Origin: Trichoplusia ni
Lineage: Eukaryota; Arthropoda; Insecta; Lepidoptera; Noctuidae
DNA: 64,000 bases
Direction: 5' to 3'
NCBI RefSeq assembly: GCF_003590095.1
Contig: NC_039488.1
Span: forward strand, 2,790,001-2,854,000
A program made the translations under genes and the position numbers. Numbering within the stretch: position 1 is the first letter of the stretch; each line of letters opens with the position of its first letter. Under the pieces are notes generated by a model. That model was given only the letters and a program-made list of their open reading frames with translations, ran no database searches and was not told where the DNA came from. This document shows, one piece after another, positions 51,101 to 63,058 of the stretch.

Positions 51101-54100
51101 TCCAAAACCTTCACTCTTGAGTTCCCGGCGTCCAGTACGTAGATTTCTCGCCGTTTCGGACACCTGCAAGCGTAATGAAAATTTTGTTTAAGTGAGACCT
51201 TTAGGTTGATTGATGTAGTTGGTTGTTTAAATTCGGATTTAAAAGGCGTTATTAATCCTTATGAGCAAGGCGACTTGCGACAGTTGCGTCATCCTAAATG
51301 CTATACTATGCACTATATCGTATCACACGGCGTAGAGTCATCGTGTATGCGATCGCACCGGGCTTGTTAAATCCGTAGCGGTGATGCGACGCCTTATAGG
51401 ATGGAGTTCACGACATCGTAAAACACAGCTTTACACAGCTGTACAGCATACATACAGCAGACTTCATTTCGGATGCGCACCGTTGCACGTCGAGTGTCCT
51501 CCTTCAAATCCATCTGTTTATGATAAGTAACTAAGTACTTATATAGGTGTTTATTCAAATTAAATAATCAAAATCAAAGTTCTTTTTTAATTATGCGTTT
51601 TCTGAGATTGCGATTCTAGGAACACGGTTCCACAAACTGTATGGTGTTGTTGTATCTGACCTGGCGAGTGCGACGGGCTGCGACAGCTGCTCCTTGCCGG
51701 TGCCGCGCGAGCCCCACGACAGCAGCGGCGCCGCCGCGGCCGCCACCGCCGCGCGCAGCGGGGAGTCGCGCACGCCGCGCGAGAACACCTGCACGCGCAC
51801 CGACAGCGAGCCCGCCGACCACGGACGCATCGAGATCCTGGGACCAGGTACTTGTATTAAGTTTTGGTACGTAATGTAATATAATTATATAATTTTCACA
51901 CAATGCCATCTAGTCTCAAACTAAGCAAAACTTGTATTATGAGTACTAGACAACTTATAAACAAACTTACATCGAGACACAGAGCAAATGATCGGATCGT
52001 GATACAAACATTTGTCCTTTTTTGGTTTAGACGGGATATCCTCATGAACACGAGTGGGTGTCTCGGGGGAGAAAATGGGTAGAGTCAGACTCTTACTGAC
52101 TAAACCTGAACCGTCGTGTTTGTGTCGGTGTATAGCAATGCATTGCAATCCTTCTTCATGCACACAAAAAAAAACATTTGTCCTGGGTGTCCACGACCTC
52201 CAGTACAGCAGTCAGGGCCACTTACCATGGGACCAACAGGCCAGTCATAATGATATAAGGTCTATTTACCTGTAGAGTCCAGTGTCGAGATCTGTGACGG
52301 TACAAGGCAGGGGTGCGTCGTCGATAGTAGCCGCGGCGCTAACGGGGTCGCCGCCCGTGCAGCGCGCCTCGCCGTGGTAGTCTACTGTACGGAGCACCAC
52401 TACCACTTCTAACCCACATACGCAAGCTGATTCTGGAAACCAAAATTAACACTCAAACCTGGAATTATATCTCGAAATCTCGTTCTACTGGTAGGATATT
52501 TACTAGGCGATACAATGTACGTATGTAATTAAAATACAGTTATCTATTTAAATTGAAAGCCATGTGGTGAAAAGGAATGTGATGCTTGTTGCATGCATAT
52601 TAGAACGCAAGCATTATTTAAATGAAAACATTTACATAATCTTATGACTGCACTATTTGCAATGGTTGTTTAATCAATGACTCTATTCGATATTTTCATT
52701 GTAAGGGGGTAATTCGACTTACCTAATTGTAACGTACAGAGGCCAGGGAAGGTGGTGCTAGTGCGTACCCTGCCTAATTCGGCTAAGGCTTCGGCAAATC
52801 TCTGTTGGGCATCATTATGAGCGAAGTCGACGGCTAAGAAGGCGTTTTCTCGTGGTTCGGCGAGAGCGGCCGCGTCACCGAGGCGAGCGCCAAGGGCCGC
52901 GGCCCTACTGCTCACTTCCCGAACTTCGACCTGCTGCTGGAGACCTGAACACTCCGCTTCTACCTGAAGTGGAAGGATTTATTTATTAGGCATAGTATTT
53001 ACACAGAAAATGTTTGATTTTGTAAGAAATGTTAAGTTACCTTGGCCTTTTCTGCGTCAATTAATTTTAGCTGTTCTTCAAGTAATTTTCGTTTATGTGT
53101 AGCGGCGGCTGCAGCAGCAGACTTCAATTCACTGTGTCGTTTATCGATGGCAGCTTTCAGTTCAGCGAAATGTCGATCTATCGCCTCATCGGCCGCCGTC
53201 GCCGCCGCTTCGAGCCGTCTCAGCTCACTGGCCACCGCATCCCGCGCCGAGCCCAGCTTACTGAGACATTCGTTTGCTCTATACAACAGTATTTCAGACA
53301 TTCTTTTTAACGCTATGGAGAATGGTACAACTGTGTGGTCGCAGGGGGTGTCGCTGTGGGGTCCGTCGGCGCAGTGTCGACAGAACACGCAGTCACAAGT
53401 CTCGCAGAAAAGTAACTCTCTACCAGGATGCGAACTGCACTGAGGTATCACTTCCCTTCGTTGTCGGGCCATTAAGTCGAGCAGCTGGTTGACTAAGAAG
53501 GAGGGCGGCAGCGCAGCCACCCCGCCCCGGGGTATCGTTATAAGCTCGCGACATATAGGACACCGGAAGCTGCCAGCGTCTCTAGTCTGCGAGGCAGCTA
53601 TTCGTGTGAGACAGTGTAAGCAAACTGTATGCGAACATGGCAAAAGCTTCGGAGTGTGCTCCCCACCATCATAAGTGCCTGAAAAATAATAAAAAACATG
53701 GATACAAACTCGGTTGTGTGATATAAATATTAAAGGTTAAATTAATTTCACACAGTTTGAATTTGAGTGTGCTTGATATCTAATATGTTCATTATTGTTA
53801 TGATAAATGATCGCAGGCATTTCATACGTACATATACTCATTAATGGAAATAGGGCACAGACTAAGTAGACCCAGTTTGTATCTATATAAAAATGATAAC
53901 AATTCAATGTGTATATGTAACACAGCTATCAATATCAACAGTTAGAGACTGATAGCAGTGAAATAATAAGTGGCTATTCAATTGCAGAGTGTTTACATGT
54001 CAAATAACTAAATAAAGGCAAGTTGCATTTTAAAACTTAATATTCATCTTTTTTTTAACAATCAGAAGATATTTTATATAACTAATAAGTTTTACTAGAT

Positions 54101-54261
54101 CCTGATTCATTTGGGTAATTTAACATGTAAACCAATATACATAATAATGATGTTACGTGGGTGTACTAACATAAACACGTGCCGCAGGTGAGGAAGCTCT
54201 CGTTAAAGTCCTCGTAGTTGATGGAGACGGTTTCGACGAGCGTGGAGCTCATGCTCGCCAT
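48122..54261 (-). CDS. TRIM-NHL E3 ubiquitin ligase, TRIM2/3-like
   Basis: Ten exons read on the minus strand: 54261-54177, 53678-53041, 52963-52723, 52432-52270, 51837-51661, 51163-51060, 50688-50603, 50130-49972, 49570-49438 and 48384-48122. They total 2049 nt, 682 residues, all joined in phase. Domains: RING C3HC4 complete (C26, C29, C43, H45, C48, C51, C68, C71). B-box 2 follows (C109, H112, C120, C123, C128, C131, H136, H143). Then come an alanine-rich coiled coil (about 145-215), a filamin-type Ig repeat (about 325-405, 'TVDYHGEARCTGGDPV'...'SRGVRDSPL') and a C-terminal NHL propeller of about six repeats ('REIYVLDAGNSRVKVLD', 'RRIAVADNGARAVFLFDRHG', 'LLIIADVAVRVYDIEG'). Such proteins are cytoplasmic ubiquitin ligases, some of which bind RNA through the NHL domain. 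RING plus single B-box plus filamin plus NHL is the TRIM2/TRIM3 order; lepidopteran databases may call it nhl-1-like. Exons 5 and 10 are very GC-rich. ATG 54261 was chosen because it is first after acceptor 54280; M4 is an alternative. Confidence 0.92.
48385..49437 (-). other. Last intron of the TRIM gene
   Basis: A 1.05-kb intron on the minus strand, with donor GTAATT after base 49438 and acceptor TCGCAG before base 48384. It is AT-rich with no repeat I can name, and it abuts a last exon that is extremely GC-rich. Confidence 0.6.
50217..50395 (-). repeat. Abundant lepidopteran repeat, reverse copy
   Basis: Read on the minus strand, 'gggtagacagaagctagaaa', 'aaggggtatcgtg', 'ttgggttgaggaggt', 'cactggtactta' and 'ccggctagactgaaagccg' occur in the same order as in one of the commonest lepidopteran interspersed repeats. 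The copy is moderately diverged and lies in the TRIM intron between exons 7 and 8. Its class is not certain; it often forms the 3' part of longer elements. Confidence 0.6.
50820..51026. mobile_element. Palindromic MITE with identical 77-bp arms
   Basis: Bases 50820-50896 and 50950-51026 are exact reverse complements over 77 bp, separated by 53 bp. A second small hairpin (8-bp arms, 'cgagtcga'/'tcgactcg') sits in the centre. The total length of about 207 bp, the lack of coding and the long inverted arms define a foldback-type miniature inverted-repeat transposable element. TA sits at both inner ends (TTA before AATGATG and TAA after CATCATT), compatible with but not proof of a TA target-site duplication. 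It lies in the TRIM intron between exons 6 and 7, less than 40 bp from the exon 6 donor at 51060. Confidence 0.85.
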
Positions 54262-56232
54262 CCCGACGCCCAGCCGTGAACTGGCACATAAGAACACACG
54301 TTTATCATGACCACCGAACACAGATTACACTTTACACAAACACTTCACTTCCTTCCCTGACAAACACAAGTTCAACAAGCCAGACACATTAATTTTAGCA
54401 AAGAAATCATTCACTGTGAGGGTATATCAACCTCAATTGGTCTCACAACTTGGTGATACAAATGGATTAAAAATAACCTTGAGAACTTTGGTAACTATAT
54501 CAAAATTTAAACTCAGAATTCAATCTTTTCTGTTTTTTTTTTAATATGGGGCTGTGGAGTGGACTAAGGTAAATGTGTGTATTGCACATGGGTATACATA
54601 ATATATAATATTGTTAGTGAAATATAGCAGGTAATGTTTACACATGCAGTATGTAGTGCTGTGTAAATTTGTAAACCTTGTTTCTACAACCATTGCAAAT
54701 ATTTAAATGCTTAGTTAAAACACAACTAGCTATACTGACCTGTTTGCACAAAGGTATATACAATAAAAAACTAAGTGCTGTGTATATAGGAAATAATTTA
54801 AAATAGTTATGTGACTAAGGTATATTATCCTTATAAGTGCATAAGGAAAATGTAATAGTATAAACAAAGTAATGAGGAAGAATAATTGTAGCAGTTTTTG
54901 TGAAGTTGAACATTTGACCTTAGTTCAAGAGAAATAGGATATATTATTATTATTTGTAATTTAGCCACCTTATTTAGGTGTTGATTAACCAAACTTTTTA
55001 AATTCATAAATACTGAGTTTTATGGGTTTAATCCGACAGTTATAAACTTTTTAAATGTTTACTACAAATTAATATATATCTAAGGTTGTATTTGCTCCTA
55101 ATTTTGATAAATAGATTGATCATCAATTGAGTTTTACATGTTTACTTTACTATCAATATCAACCAAAAAGTTGTTATTGAAAATAGGTAACCTAAATTTA
55201 AATTTATTTTCCAATCATAATAAGGCTGGTTATCAAAAGATAATGTGGACAGAACATTAACATTTATGATTCACCAATCAGAGCAGATTGCTCTCGTTCC
55301 AAGCTATTGTCTCAATTGGACTAATTATATAATTGTTTTGACATTCATCATTGTAATTTAGAATATTAAAGAGGTTCAAACTGAAATCCCTTTGTCCATT
55401 ATCTCAGATAATTCAAAATATTTATTACAATGACTAAGCATTTTCAAATGCTTTTTGTGATAAGATTTTAAACTATTTTATTTACATATGGAATAGTAAG
55501 GATACTATAGATAGCTACTATTGTATTTTCAGATGATTTCAATGAATGACAAATAAGAGTTTATAAAAAATATATTATGATGATTATAAATAAGGTCTAT
55601 ATACTGGTCTCAACTTCTTTTTATGATCAACTTTCTATGTAATAATTTGAATACTAAAGATTAAGTTGACCAACCTTATTCCAATTTTTGCTAAAACACT
55701 ATTACTTACAACATTACTGCATAGTATATTTAGGTCTATTTGTTTTTGTCCTACATTTAGTTCATAAACATTGATTGACCCAACTCCAATTGATAGGCAG
55801 CTGTGTTTACTTACCAAATAACTAATAACTTCTACTAATAAGAAGAGACTGACACAAAACTAAATTTAAATAAAATTATGAGTCACTGATAATGCATACA
55901 GTACAGATCTCATCTTACAAAAATAAAAGAGTGCTATATTAACAAATGATGAAACTCACCTCTACAGATTAAGATAAGGTGATATCTCTTGAATAAACCA
56001 ATAAAATTATACTACACACAGCTTAAACAGGTCAGTGACCTATACAACCTTCTTTGAGATCTTGTATTCATGAAATTAATTGTTTATCAAGTTTTAGGCT
56101 CATTAGTAAACAGTACAGGTTATTACATAATTATCAATTAATAGCAGCAGTGATTTAATAAGCGTTACAGTAGCACACATATTTTGTAGCAAATAAAGCT
56201 AATAGAATAACATGCATACAAATATACTTACA
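54262..56232 (-). other. Probable 5'-UTR intron and leader of the TRIM gene
   Basis: On the minus strand a strong donor (CCT|GTAAGT) follows base 56232. An acceptor (TATGTGCCAG) precedes base 54280, 19 bp before the chosen ATG. This suggests one noncoding first exon ending at 56232, a 1.95-kb intron and a short leader in exon 2. A second good donor (GAG|GTGAGT) near 55955 could mark an alternative first exon. The interior is AT-rich with no coding segment. Confidence 0.45.
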
Positions 56233-57717
56233 GGAAGGAGCAACAATACATGGACGTGATATCAGGAACAATTATTTACGATATGTCTTAGCCTACGTAT
56301 CTAACATTACACGCGATGACACCAAACTATCTAGCTTTATGACTTTTTTAAGTAAATTAAACGCGTGAATACATCAAAAAGCGAACGTAAACACATATTT
56401 TATTTAACACGTTAGCAACTTCACTATCACGCGCACACGTTTATATATAAACAGTTCACTATGCAGATCTATACATATTAATTAACGGCTTCCTGAAAAT
56501 ATTATAACACGCAAAAATATCTTTAAACAATGTAAACAGAAAAGCTCTTTCGTAATCGATCGATAGTTTAACGAAACTATTCTCATGACAAAGAAACTTC
56601 ATTACAATAGACTTTACACTGGCGTAATATGTTAATAACGGAATAAGCGTAGCACTATCTTAAGATTTGATTTTGATATTTTTTATTGATATATCCATAT
56701 CTACATGAAATCCGTACCCAAATATTTATCTAAACTATTTTGTACCGACCATTAACCTCATCATCACCTAAACATTTTGAACTGTCAAACAGAAACAATT
56801 TGATAGGGTTGTGAAAATTCCTTTTATCGGTTTTTATGTTTTATGTTGCACAATATTTTCATTATTTCGGTTATTCTGCCAAAGAACTTCTTTGTAAAGA
56901 AACAAAGTTGTTGTTGTTACTGTCTTGATAATCATAGTAAAAGTATATCGAACAAACTAACTAAAAATAAGTAAAGACAAACGTACCGATTTTTAATCAC
57001 AACTTAAAAAGTAATCAAGTTTACTTCTTTTGATCATAGCAAAAAAATGTTAGTCCAGTAAGATATCGACATTAACTGTACAGCACTACTAAAACAGTGT
57101 TGTCAACTCAAATAATATTTTGGTACGTTTAATTTCGTGTTGTTGAGAAAAAAATTACGTTTTATTTATTATGAAGTTCAGTCAGTTTTTTGATGTCTAG
57201 CTTATCTATCTAATTTTTCTTTTTTTCATATTTGAAGCCAAGTTTTACTCTGAAAAATAATATTAGGGTTCCGTACTTATGTGTGACATTTAAATCTATT
57301 GTGTTGCTATATTCATATAAGTTGGTGTCGTCCTACAAAATATGTATCCATTTACCCAATCTTCTTTTAATCGAACATAAAAATAGAATTCCTTTTAGTC
57401 CATTTATTATTGCCCGTTTCTTTAACGTATTTTGCAATACTTGTATAAGGATCCCTAAGTAATTTATTTTTATGTTTCTTTTAATATAGATCTTTTCGGC
57501 TGGTAGCTAAAGAATAAACTTACCGACCGTCGAGCGATAACATCTAAACTAATCCGCTGATTAAATATAATGATTTGTTTTAGTGTCATCAATAACAAGT
57601 CGCAGTCGCTATATCTATCTAAAATTATCTACAGATCGTCGAAAACACACAAGGTCAAACAAATCAGACGCACCGTAGTACAGTTAATTCAGCTTTCGTC
57701 AATAACACACTAAAATA
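56233..57717. other. Divergent intergenic region between TRIM and P450
   Basis: About 1.2-1.4 kb separate the presumed TRIM first exon (minus) from the P450 start (plus). Promoters of both genes should lie here. A fragment reading 'ttagggttccgtactt' (57263-57278) resembles a common lepidopteran repeat. No TATA box or paired motif was convincing enough to call. Confidence 0.4.
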
Positions 57718-60696
57718 ATGAATGTTTTTCTGTTGAACGCGATGAAAAATAAAAGCTTGAGTAAAAGTTATAAACTTATGGCTGTTTATACACAAGGAAG
57801 GTAGGTGAATAAAATTATATATAAACTATTTATGTATTGCGCCAGCCGCCAGTGGTGGGGGATGTCGCTGGCTTTTTGTAGGTAACGGGTGGGTTGACGG
57901 CATTTGGTAATGATCTATGAACAGGCATATTGCTTTGTGTCCATTTCTGTGAACGAATAATCTCGTTCAATTTTACCATAGGGTTTTTGACAAAATCAGT
58001 TCAGACCGTCAGACAGATTTCCAAAAAATATGGTTTATTTATTTCGTAAACAAAAAATGAGGGGATTACAGTGACGTAAAGTCTTGTGTGACGTCACTTA
58101 CCAGTACGCTTTTTAAGAGCAAGTGATGTTTTTGCCCTACTAGTAACGGGAGATATTTTCAGTGTTTTTGGTATTCACTTCGAAATAGAACATAAGTTCC
58201 TCAATGGAAATATACTCCCTAGGATGAATTAACATCGATTTGGGAATCGTACTCCTCATAATAGGTAAACAAAAAGTAGTCAGGCAGATAGGTACTTTCA
58301 GTCAGAGCGATTAATGTTTTAGTTCTATAGATTTGCAATAATTCTTCTTTTTCAGAAATTACTCAACGCCAATACAAGATGCAAAACCTTTTAATTCAAT
58401 ACCCGGGCTTTCATCTTTACCGATTATTGGTCCCTTACACCACTTTCTACCAGTCGTAGGTTTGTATTGTTTGCAAATGTATGAGATGTATGGCATTTCA
58501 AAATGTTTAGTTGCTGAATCAATAAACGGAATTTTAAATATTTTTGCTTTTAAATTCAGGTTCATTTGGGCCAAAAGCGGACCTATTCAATGTTGTCGGG
58601 ACACTTCACAAAAAATTTGGCCCGGTAGTGAAAATGAAAGGAATACTTGCGCGTGCCGATATGGTATTCTTATTTGAACCAGAATATATTGATCAGGTAA
58701 CCATACTACTTAGTTTGATTCATTACCTCATTTTTGGATGTTTATGAGCTTCCTCCTACTGCAGGGAAAAGGCCCTTCTCTCTTTTACACACAAATATCT
58801 TTTACTATGTTGAGCCACTTTTTAAATCGGAATCTTATTTGGATTTTGGGACTTAATGAAAAGACGCTATGAAAAAAGGATTGCAATTTACAGGTTTACA
58901 GAGTTCAAGAGGCCAACCCACTTCGCCCTGGCTTCGAGACTTTGGAATATTACAGAGAAGTCATTAAGAAGGATACACTTGTTGGAGTATTTGGATTAAC
59001 AACTGCGTGCGTAACATAGAGCATTAATAGAATGAAATATGAATGCTTATACAATTTTATACAGGATTTTAGATGTTATTCTATTACAGGCAGGGAGAAA
59101 AGTGGCGCGATTTTCGTACAAAGGTTAACCCTGCGATGCTTAAGATAAAACTGGTGAAAGTGTACGCGCCAGGTCTGGAAGAGATCGCTTACGACACAGT
59201 GGAAAGGTATCAAAACAAAAAATACTTTAAAAAAATATTTTTCATGAATTGCCACTTTACAAGTTCTATCTGTCGTAAGGTTTAAAAGGATTAAAGACGA
59301 CGAGAGTTATATGGAGACGAACTTTGTTTCCGAAATTAACAAATGGTCGTTAGAATCCGTGGCGTACGTGGCTTTGGGTTCTCGAATGGGTTGCCTACAT
59401 GATGACTTAACAGAGGAACATCCATCCCGCAAACTGATGCAGTGTAGTAAAGATATCATCGAGACAGCTTTCAAGTTAGAATTTCTGCCGAATCCTTGGA
59501 AATATATCTCCACGCCCGCTTACAGGAAGATTATAAAAACATTCGATACACAATGGGAGTAAGTAACCTAAGCAATCGCTAGTCGTACCGTCAAAAAATA
59601 TGAGGGCATTTCCTTAATATTTCTATCCTGCTTTTTTGCAGAATCAGTAAGCAGTACATCGATAGCACAAGAAAGCGTATTGACGAAAGAGGATATGATA
59701 TTCCAGAAGAGGAAAAAAGTATTGTTGAAAAATTGTTAGCCATTGACGAAAGGGTAGCTATTTTAATGGGAAGTGAAATGTTAATGGCTGGCATTGACAC
59801 GGTAAGCATAATAGCCTTCTCCTAATCTGATCCGTTCGTCCCAATCTCCATGCTCTAGGGCAAAATACAAAGTAACAACAGATACGCTAAAAATAGAAAA
59901 AAAAAATATTTTTACAGGTGGCATTCACAGCCACGAACATGCTGTACAATCTAGCAACCAATCCAGATAAGCAGAAGAAATTACGAGAAGAAATCCGTTC
60001 AGGGGAAACACACAAGCGTTATATGAGGGCTTGCCTAAAAGAAGCTTTGAGGCTTTGGCACGTTGTACCTTCGAACTTAAGGAGAACTGATAGAGATCAT
60101 GTTGTGGGTGGATACCACATACCTGCTGGGGTAAGAAAAAATATGTATCTTTCAAAGTTATTACTTCTTCAGAGAAAACTATGGGCTGATAGCCCAACTA
60201 GTTTTTGACTAAAACGGAGTCCTTAATGGCCAGCGCGGAAACAAAGGGCATTAGCTCATGATTAAAGACTCTGGTTAGGTCCCAAACGGAAATCTCGATA
60301 AATATGCGTGAAAGGCATTTGGATAATTTATTTCAGTTGTTGAATGATTTAAAATATTTCCCTTCGCAGATTGATGTGATAGCACCGAATGAGTACTTAT
60401 CAAGATTGGAGAAGTATTACCCACAACCTAACGACTATATACCCGAGAGATGGTTGGTTGACAAGGGACACCCGTTGTACTACGGAAACGCACCTGCTAT
60501 AGTCACACTACCTTTTGGCTTCGGAATCAGAAGTTGTATCGGCAGGAGAATCGCCGAACTAGAGATTGAACTCTTTATAAAGACTATGATTAATACATTC
60601 GAGATTACCTGGGAAGGACCTCCTATAAAGGTTGTCAATAAATTGACGAACGCTTTTGTTCCACCATTCAAATTCAGGTTTAAAATTGCCAAATAA
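57718..60696 (+). CDS. Mitochondrial-clan cytochrome P450
   Basis: Nine exons join in phase to 1533 nt, 510 residues: 57718-57800, 58356-58459, 58560-58696, 58894-59006, 59090-59206, 59280-59558, 59642-59801, 59918-60130 and 60370-60696. The N-terminus is short, basic and acid-poor (about residues 1-30), as in mitochondrial import sequences, rather than a hydrophobic ER anchor. A proline-rich hinge (P44-G45, P50, G53) follows. Hallmarks are intact: helix C WRDFR (W151-R155), helix I AGIDT (A327-T331), helix K ExxR (E373-R376), PERW (427-430) and haem loop FGFGIRSCIG (Cys458), then GRRIAELE as in CYP12/CYP333/CYP49-type enzymes. Such P450s use adrenodoxin for electron supply and oxidise endogenous or foreign compounds. 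The exact CYP family cannot be fixed by eye; it does not read like the Halloween ecdysteroid enzymes. Exon 6 has two in-frame acceptors. The eighth intron is mostly a decayed MITE. Confidence 0.92.
58738..58795 (+). repeat. Possible lepidopteran repeat fragment in P450 intron
   Basis: The wording 'cctactgcagggaaaaggcc' just after the exon 3 donor resembles the 'ctactgc...gg(c)aaaggcct' core of a common lepidopteran interspersed repeat. It is short and weakly supported. Confidence 0.3.
60150..60330. mobile_element. Decayed copy of the 50.9-kb MITE
   Basis: Three blocks occur in the same order as in the element at 50820-51026: 'tagcccaactagttttt', 'ctcatgattaaagactctgg' and 'cgataaatatgcgtga'. 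About 28 of 33 bases agree over the central block. The right arm lacks roughly a dozen bases and the left end is blurred. It occupies most of the 239-bp P450 intron 60131-60369. No coding capacity is present. Confidence 0.65.
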
Positions 60697-61016
60697 CTTG
60701 TGATATTTTGTTATGTTCCGAGGTAAGAGTTGTCCTTAATATTATTTGAATGATAGATAAATAACAACAAAAAGCTAAAGCTTCTACTCTCATTCATCTG
60801 ATAAAATATCTAAACCTTTTAAAAAACATCAGTGATATTGTTGTTTTTATGAAGCCGTATATTATAAGTTTTTTAAGAGAGAATATTTTTAGCTACTATA
60901 TTATTGAAAGTAAAGTACAAAGCGAGTGAAATTATTGTAAATAATACCTACTTAATTTATATTTTTGTATTCATAAATATAAAACTTTAGAATCTAAGCG
61001 ATATTTACCCAACGCC

Positions 61017-61022
61017 TTTATT
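61017..61022 (-). promoter_or_regulatory. METTL2 poly(A) signal
   Basis: TTTATT on the plus strand reads AATAAA on the minus strand, 50 bp past the METTL2 stop codon. This predicts a very short 3' untranslated region. Confidence 0.55.
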
Positions 61023-61055
61023 ATAATGGAATTAAAATCGATATACCAACCAAAA

Positions 61056-61061
61056 AATAAA
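61056..61061 (+). promoter_or_regulatory. Candidate P450 poly(A) signal
   Basis: The first AATAAA on the plus strand after the P450 stop is 360 bp downstream, only 11 bp before the stop codon of the convergent METTL2 gene. If used, P450 transcripts overlap the METTL2 3' end. Confidence 0.4.
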
Positions 61062-61071
61062 TGTTTTACAC

Positions 61072-63058
61072 TTATAATGGTTTTCTATATTTGCCTTGTA
61101 TCCATACTCTATACATTTTCAACATTTTTCCTCTGTTTACTTGAAGTCTTCTATCAATAAGGTTCTGTTCTTCTATGAATCCAGCACCTTTGAATAAATT
61201 TGTTATTTCTTCTTGAGTGAAGAAGTAGACTCTCGTGTTGTCCCCTCGAGCGTAGAAGTTGTCTGATATACATCGGCCTTTCTTGAACCGGAGTTGGGCC
61301 AAGTCGTAGCGCCCATAGTCGCGGAACACGAGTAATCCACCTGGCTTTAGATACTTGTAAATATTGCTTACAACTGTTGACATCCTGTAATTGATAAGTT
61401 TAGATGATTAAATTGATGTCAAACAAGATTAATGGCTAATAAGGGCTATTAGTAGCATGATAATATTCTATTTTGTAAATTGTTCTTTAGAAAATGCTCA
61501 GTTGGATACTATTATTCTATTCTAAAAACATTTGACACAGAATGTCCTCTAATAGCATCAAAATAAAACGCATTCTCATTAAAGTGAATGAAAATCATTT
61601 TCATGCCATTCTTACATAAAAAGTATTTACCTATTATTTGTAAATTCATTCAATTAATTATGAATGATCTGAAAAATAAGGTAAACAGCCAATGGCATGC
61701 ACCCATTCAAATTTTAACCATGTCCTATAATAAACTCTAAGTTTAATATGATAGTTTAAGATTTAAGGTGTACTTAGTAGTTTTATTAGCTAGTACAATG
61801 TTTTACCAATTTAAGCAAAACGGCAAGAAAAACTTATATGATATGTAATTAGGATTTCATGAAATCATGATTTGATTTACACAACTAAAACAAAAGTCAC
61901 TAGTAACATAAACCTACTTACTTTGCAGGATCAATTGCTGACAAAACGAATATTAAAACAATGATATCAATAGAATTTTCTTCAAAAGGCACATTCCATT
62001 GGTCTAGGGTAGCATCCAATACAAACACGCTACACCTACTTGTGTCATACAATTCACTCTGCTGCATAATCTCTATTGCTTTTGAGGAGAAGTCACATCC
62101 ATAAATAAAAAGGTTTGGATCTCTGCTGTACTGTAAAATAGGGAATATGGTGTTGCCAACACCACAACCTATTTCAAATATCTGGCGTTTCGTGTTGCTC
62201 TGTTCTTGTGGTGCAATATTTGTTGATTGATTGTTTTCTCCTTCAGGGTATACTCTGACTGGAGCTGAGGTATTGTCTGGTGCTAGTTCAGGAAACTCGG
62301 TGAAAAGCCAATGACGGTCTTTGAAGAATCTGTAATTTTATTAGAGCAAATTAGATATGGAAAACTTGCAGTTTGAACTAAGTTAAAATTATGTGTTGTT
62401 CCAATTTTAAGTTACTCTGATTTTATGAATTTGAAAAAGATGTCCTAAGTATCTTATTCAATACTCAGTGAACTTAGGTGGTAGGTAGGCATTAGGATAA
62501 AATATATTAGTTTTGGAGCATTGTGGGCCCTGTTGGGAATAATAAAAATAAGAATTCAATGCAAGTATTAGTATACAAAACACAAACCTATTCTGATGTA
62601 TATCATAGAATGCATCCCAATGCTTGTCAGCATCATCTTCAAGAGATTTCAAACGTTCCTCAGAAAATACTATTTGTGAATTCTGTTGAACTTTCTCTTT
62701 TGCCACTTCTTCTTGTTCTTCATCCCAATCCACATTGTCCCTGTAACCATTAATTCATTGTTTTAGCTTAGAATTATATGTTTTTGGGTTCACAGTCGAC
62801 TCAGAGAAACATCTTGTATACCAGGCGTTGAACAGGTAAACATGTTCAGAATTTTTCAGATATCGACCGCCACCAGCTGGCTTTTTCCTATGTCTAGTTA
62901 TTTCCAGTTCTAATAGGTTTTTATCCCCACAATGACTCTTATTAAACCTAAAGAAAGTAGTAAATACGGTACCACGCGTTATGTTTAAAAACTTCGTCAG
63001 CATTTTCCAGATATCTGTTCCCGAATTGCGGTCTTTTATCGGAAGGAGTATCTTCCAT
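61072..63058 (-). CDS. METTL2: tRNA 3-methylcytidine methyltransferase, METTL2 type
   Basis: Four minus-strand exons (63058-62973, 62740-62588, 62329-61922, 61384-61072) join in phase to 960 nt, 319 residues. The N-terminus 'FKHNAWDNVDWDEEQ' (about 24-38) is the METTL2/METTL8 signature and is absent from METTL6. 'HWDAFYDIHQNRFFKDRHWL' spans exons 2-3. The SAM-binding motif I is 'FEIGCGVGNT' (131-140), followed by 'YGCDFSSKAIE' and 'VLSAIDPAKM'. The C-terminal block is 'LKPGGLLVFRDYGRYDLAQL', then 'RFKKGRCISDNFYARGD' and 'DRRLQVNRGKMLKMYRVWIQ'. The family methylates C32 of threonine- and arginine-type tRNAs in the cytosol (METTL2) or mitochondria (METTL8). No clear import sequence is present, so a cytosolic role is more likely. 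It is shorter than mammalian METTL2 (about 380) mainly in the linker before motif I. Confidence 0.95.
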
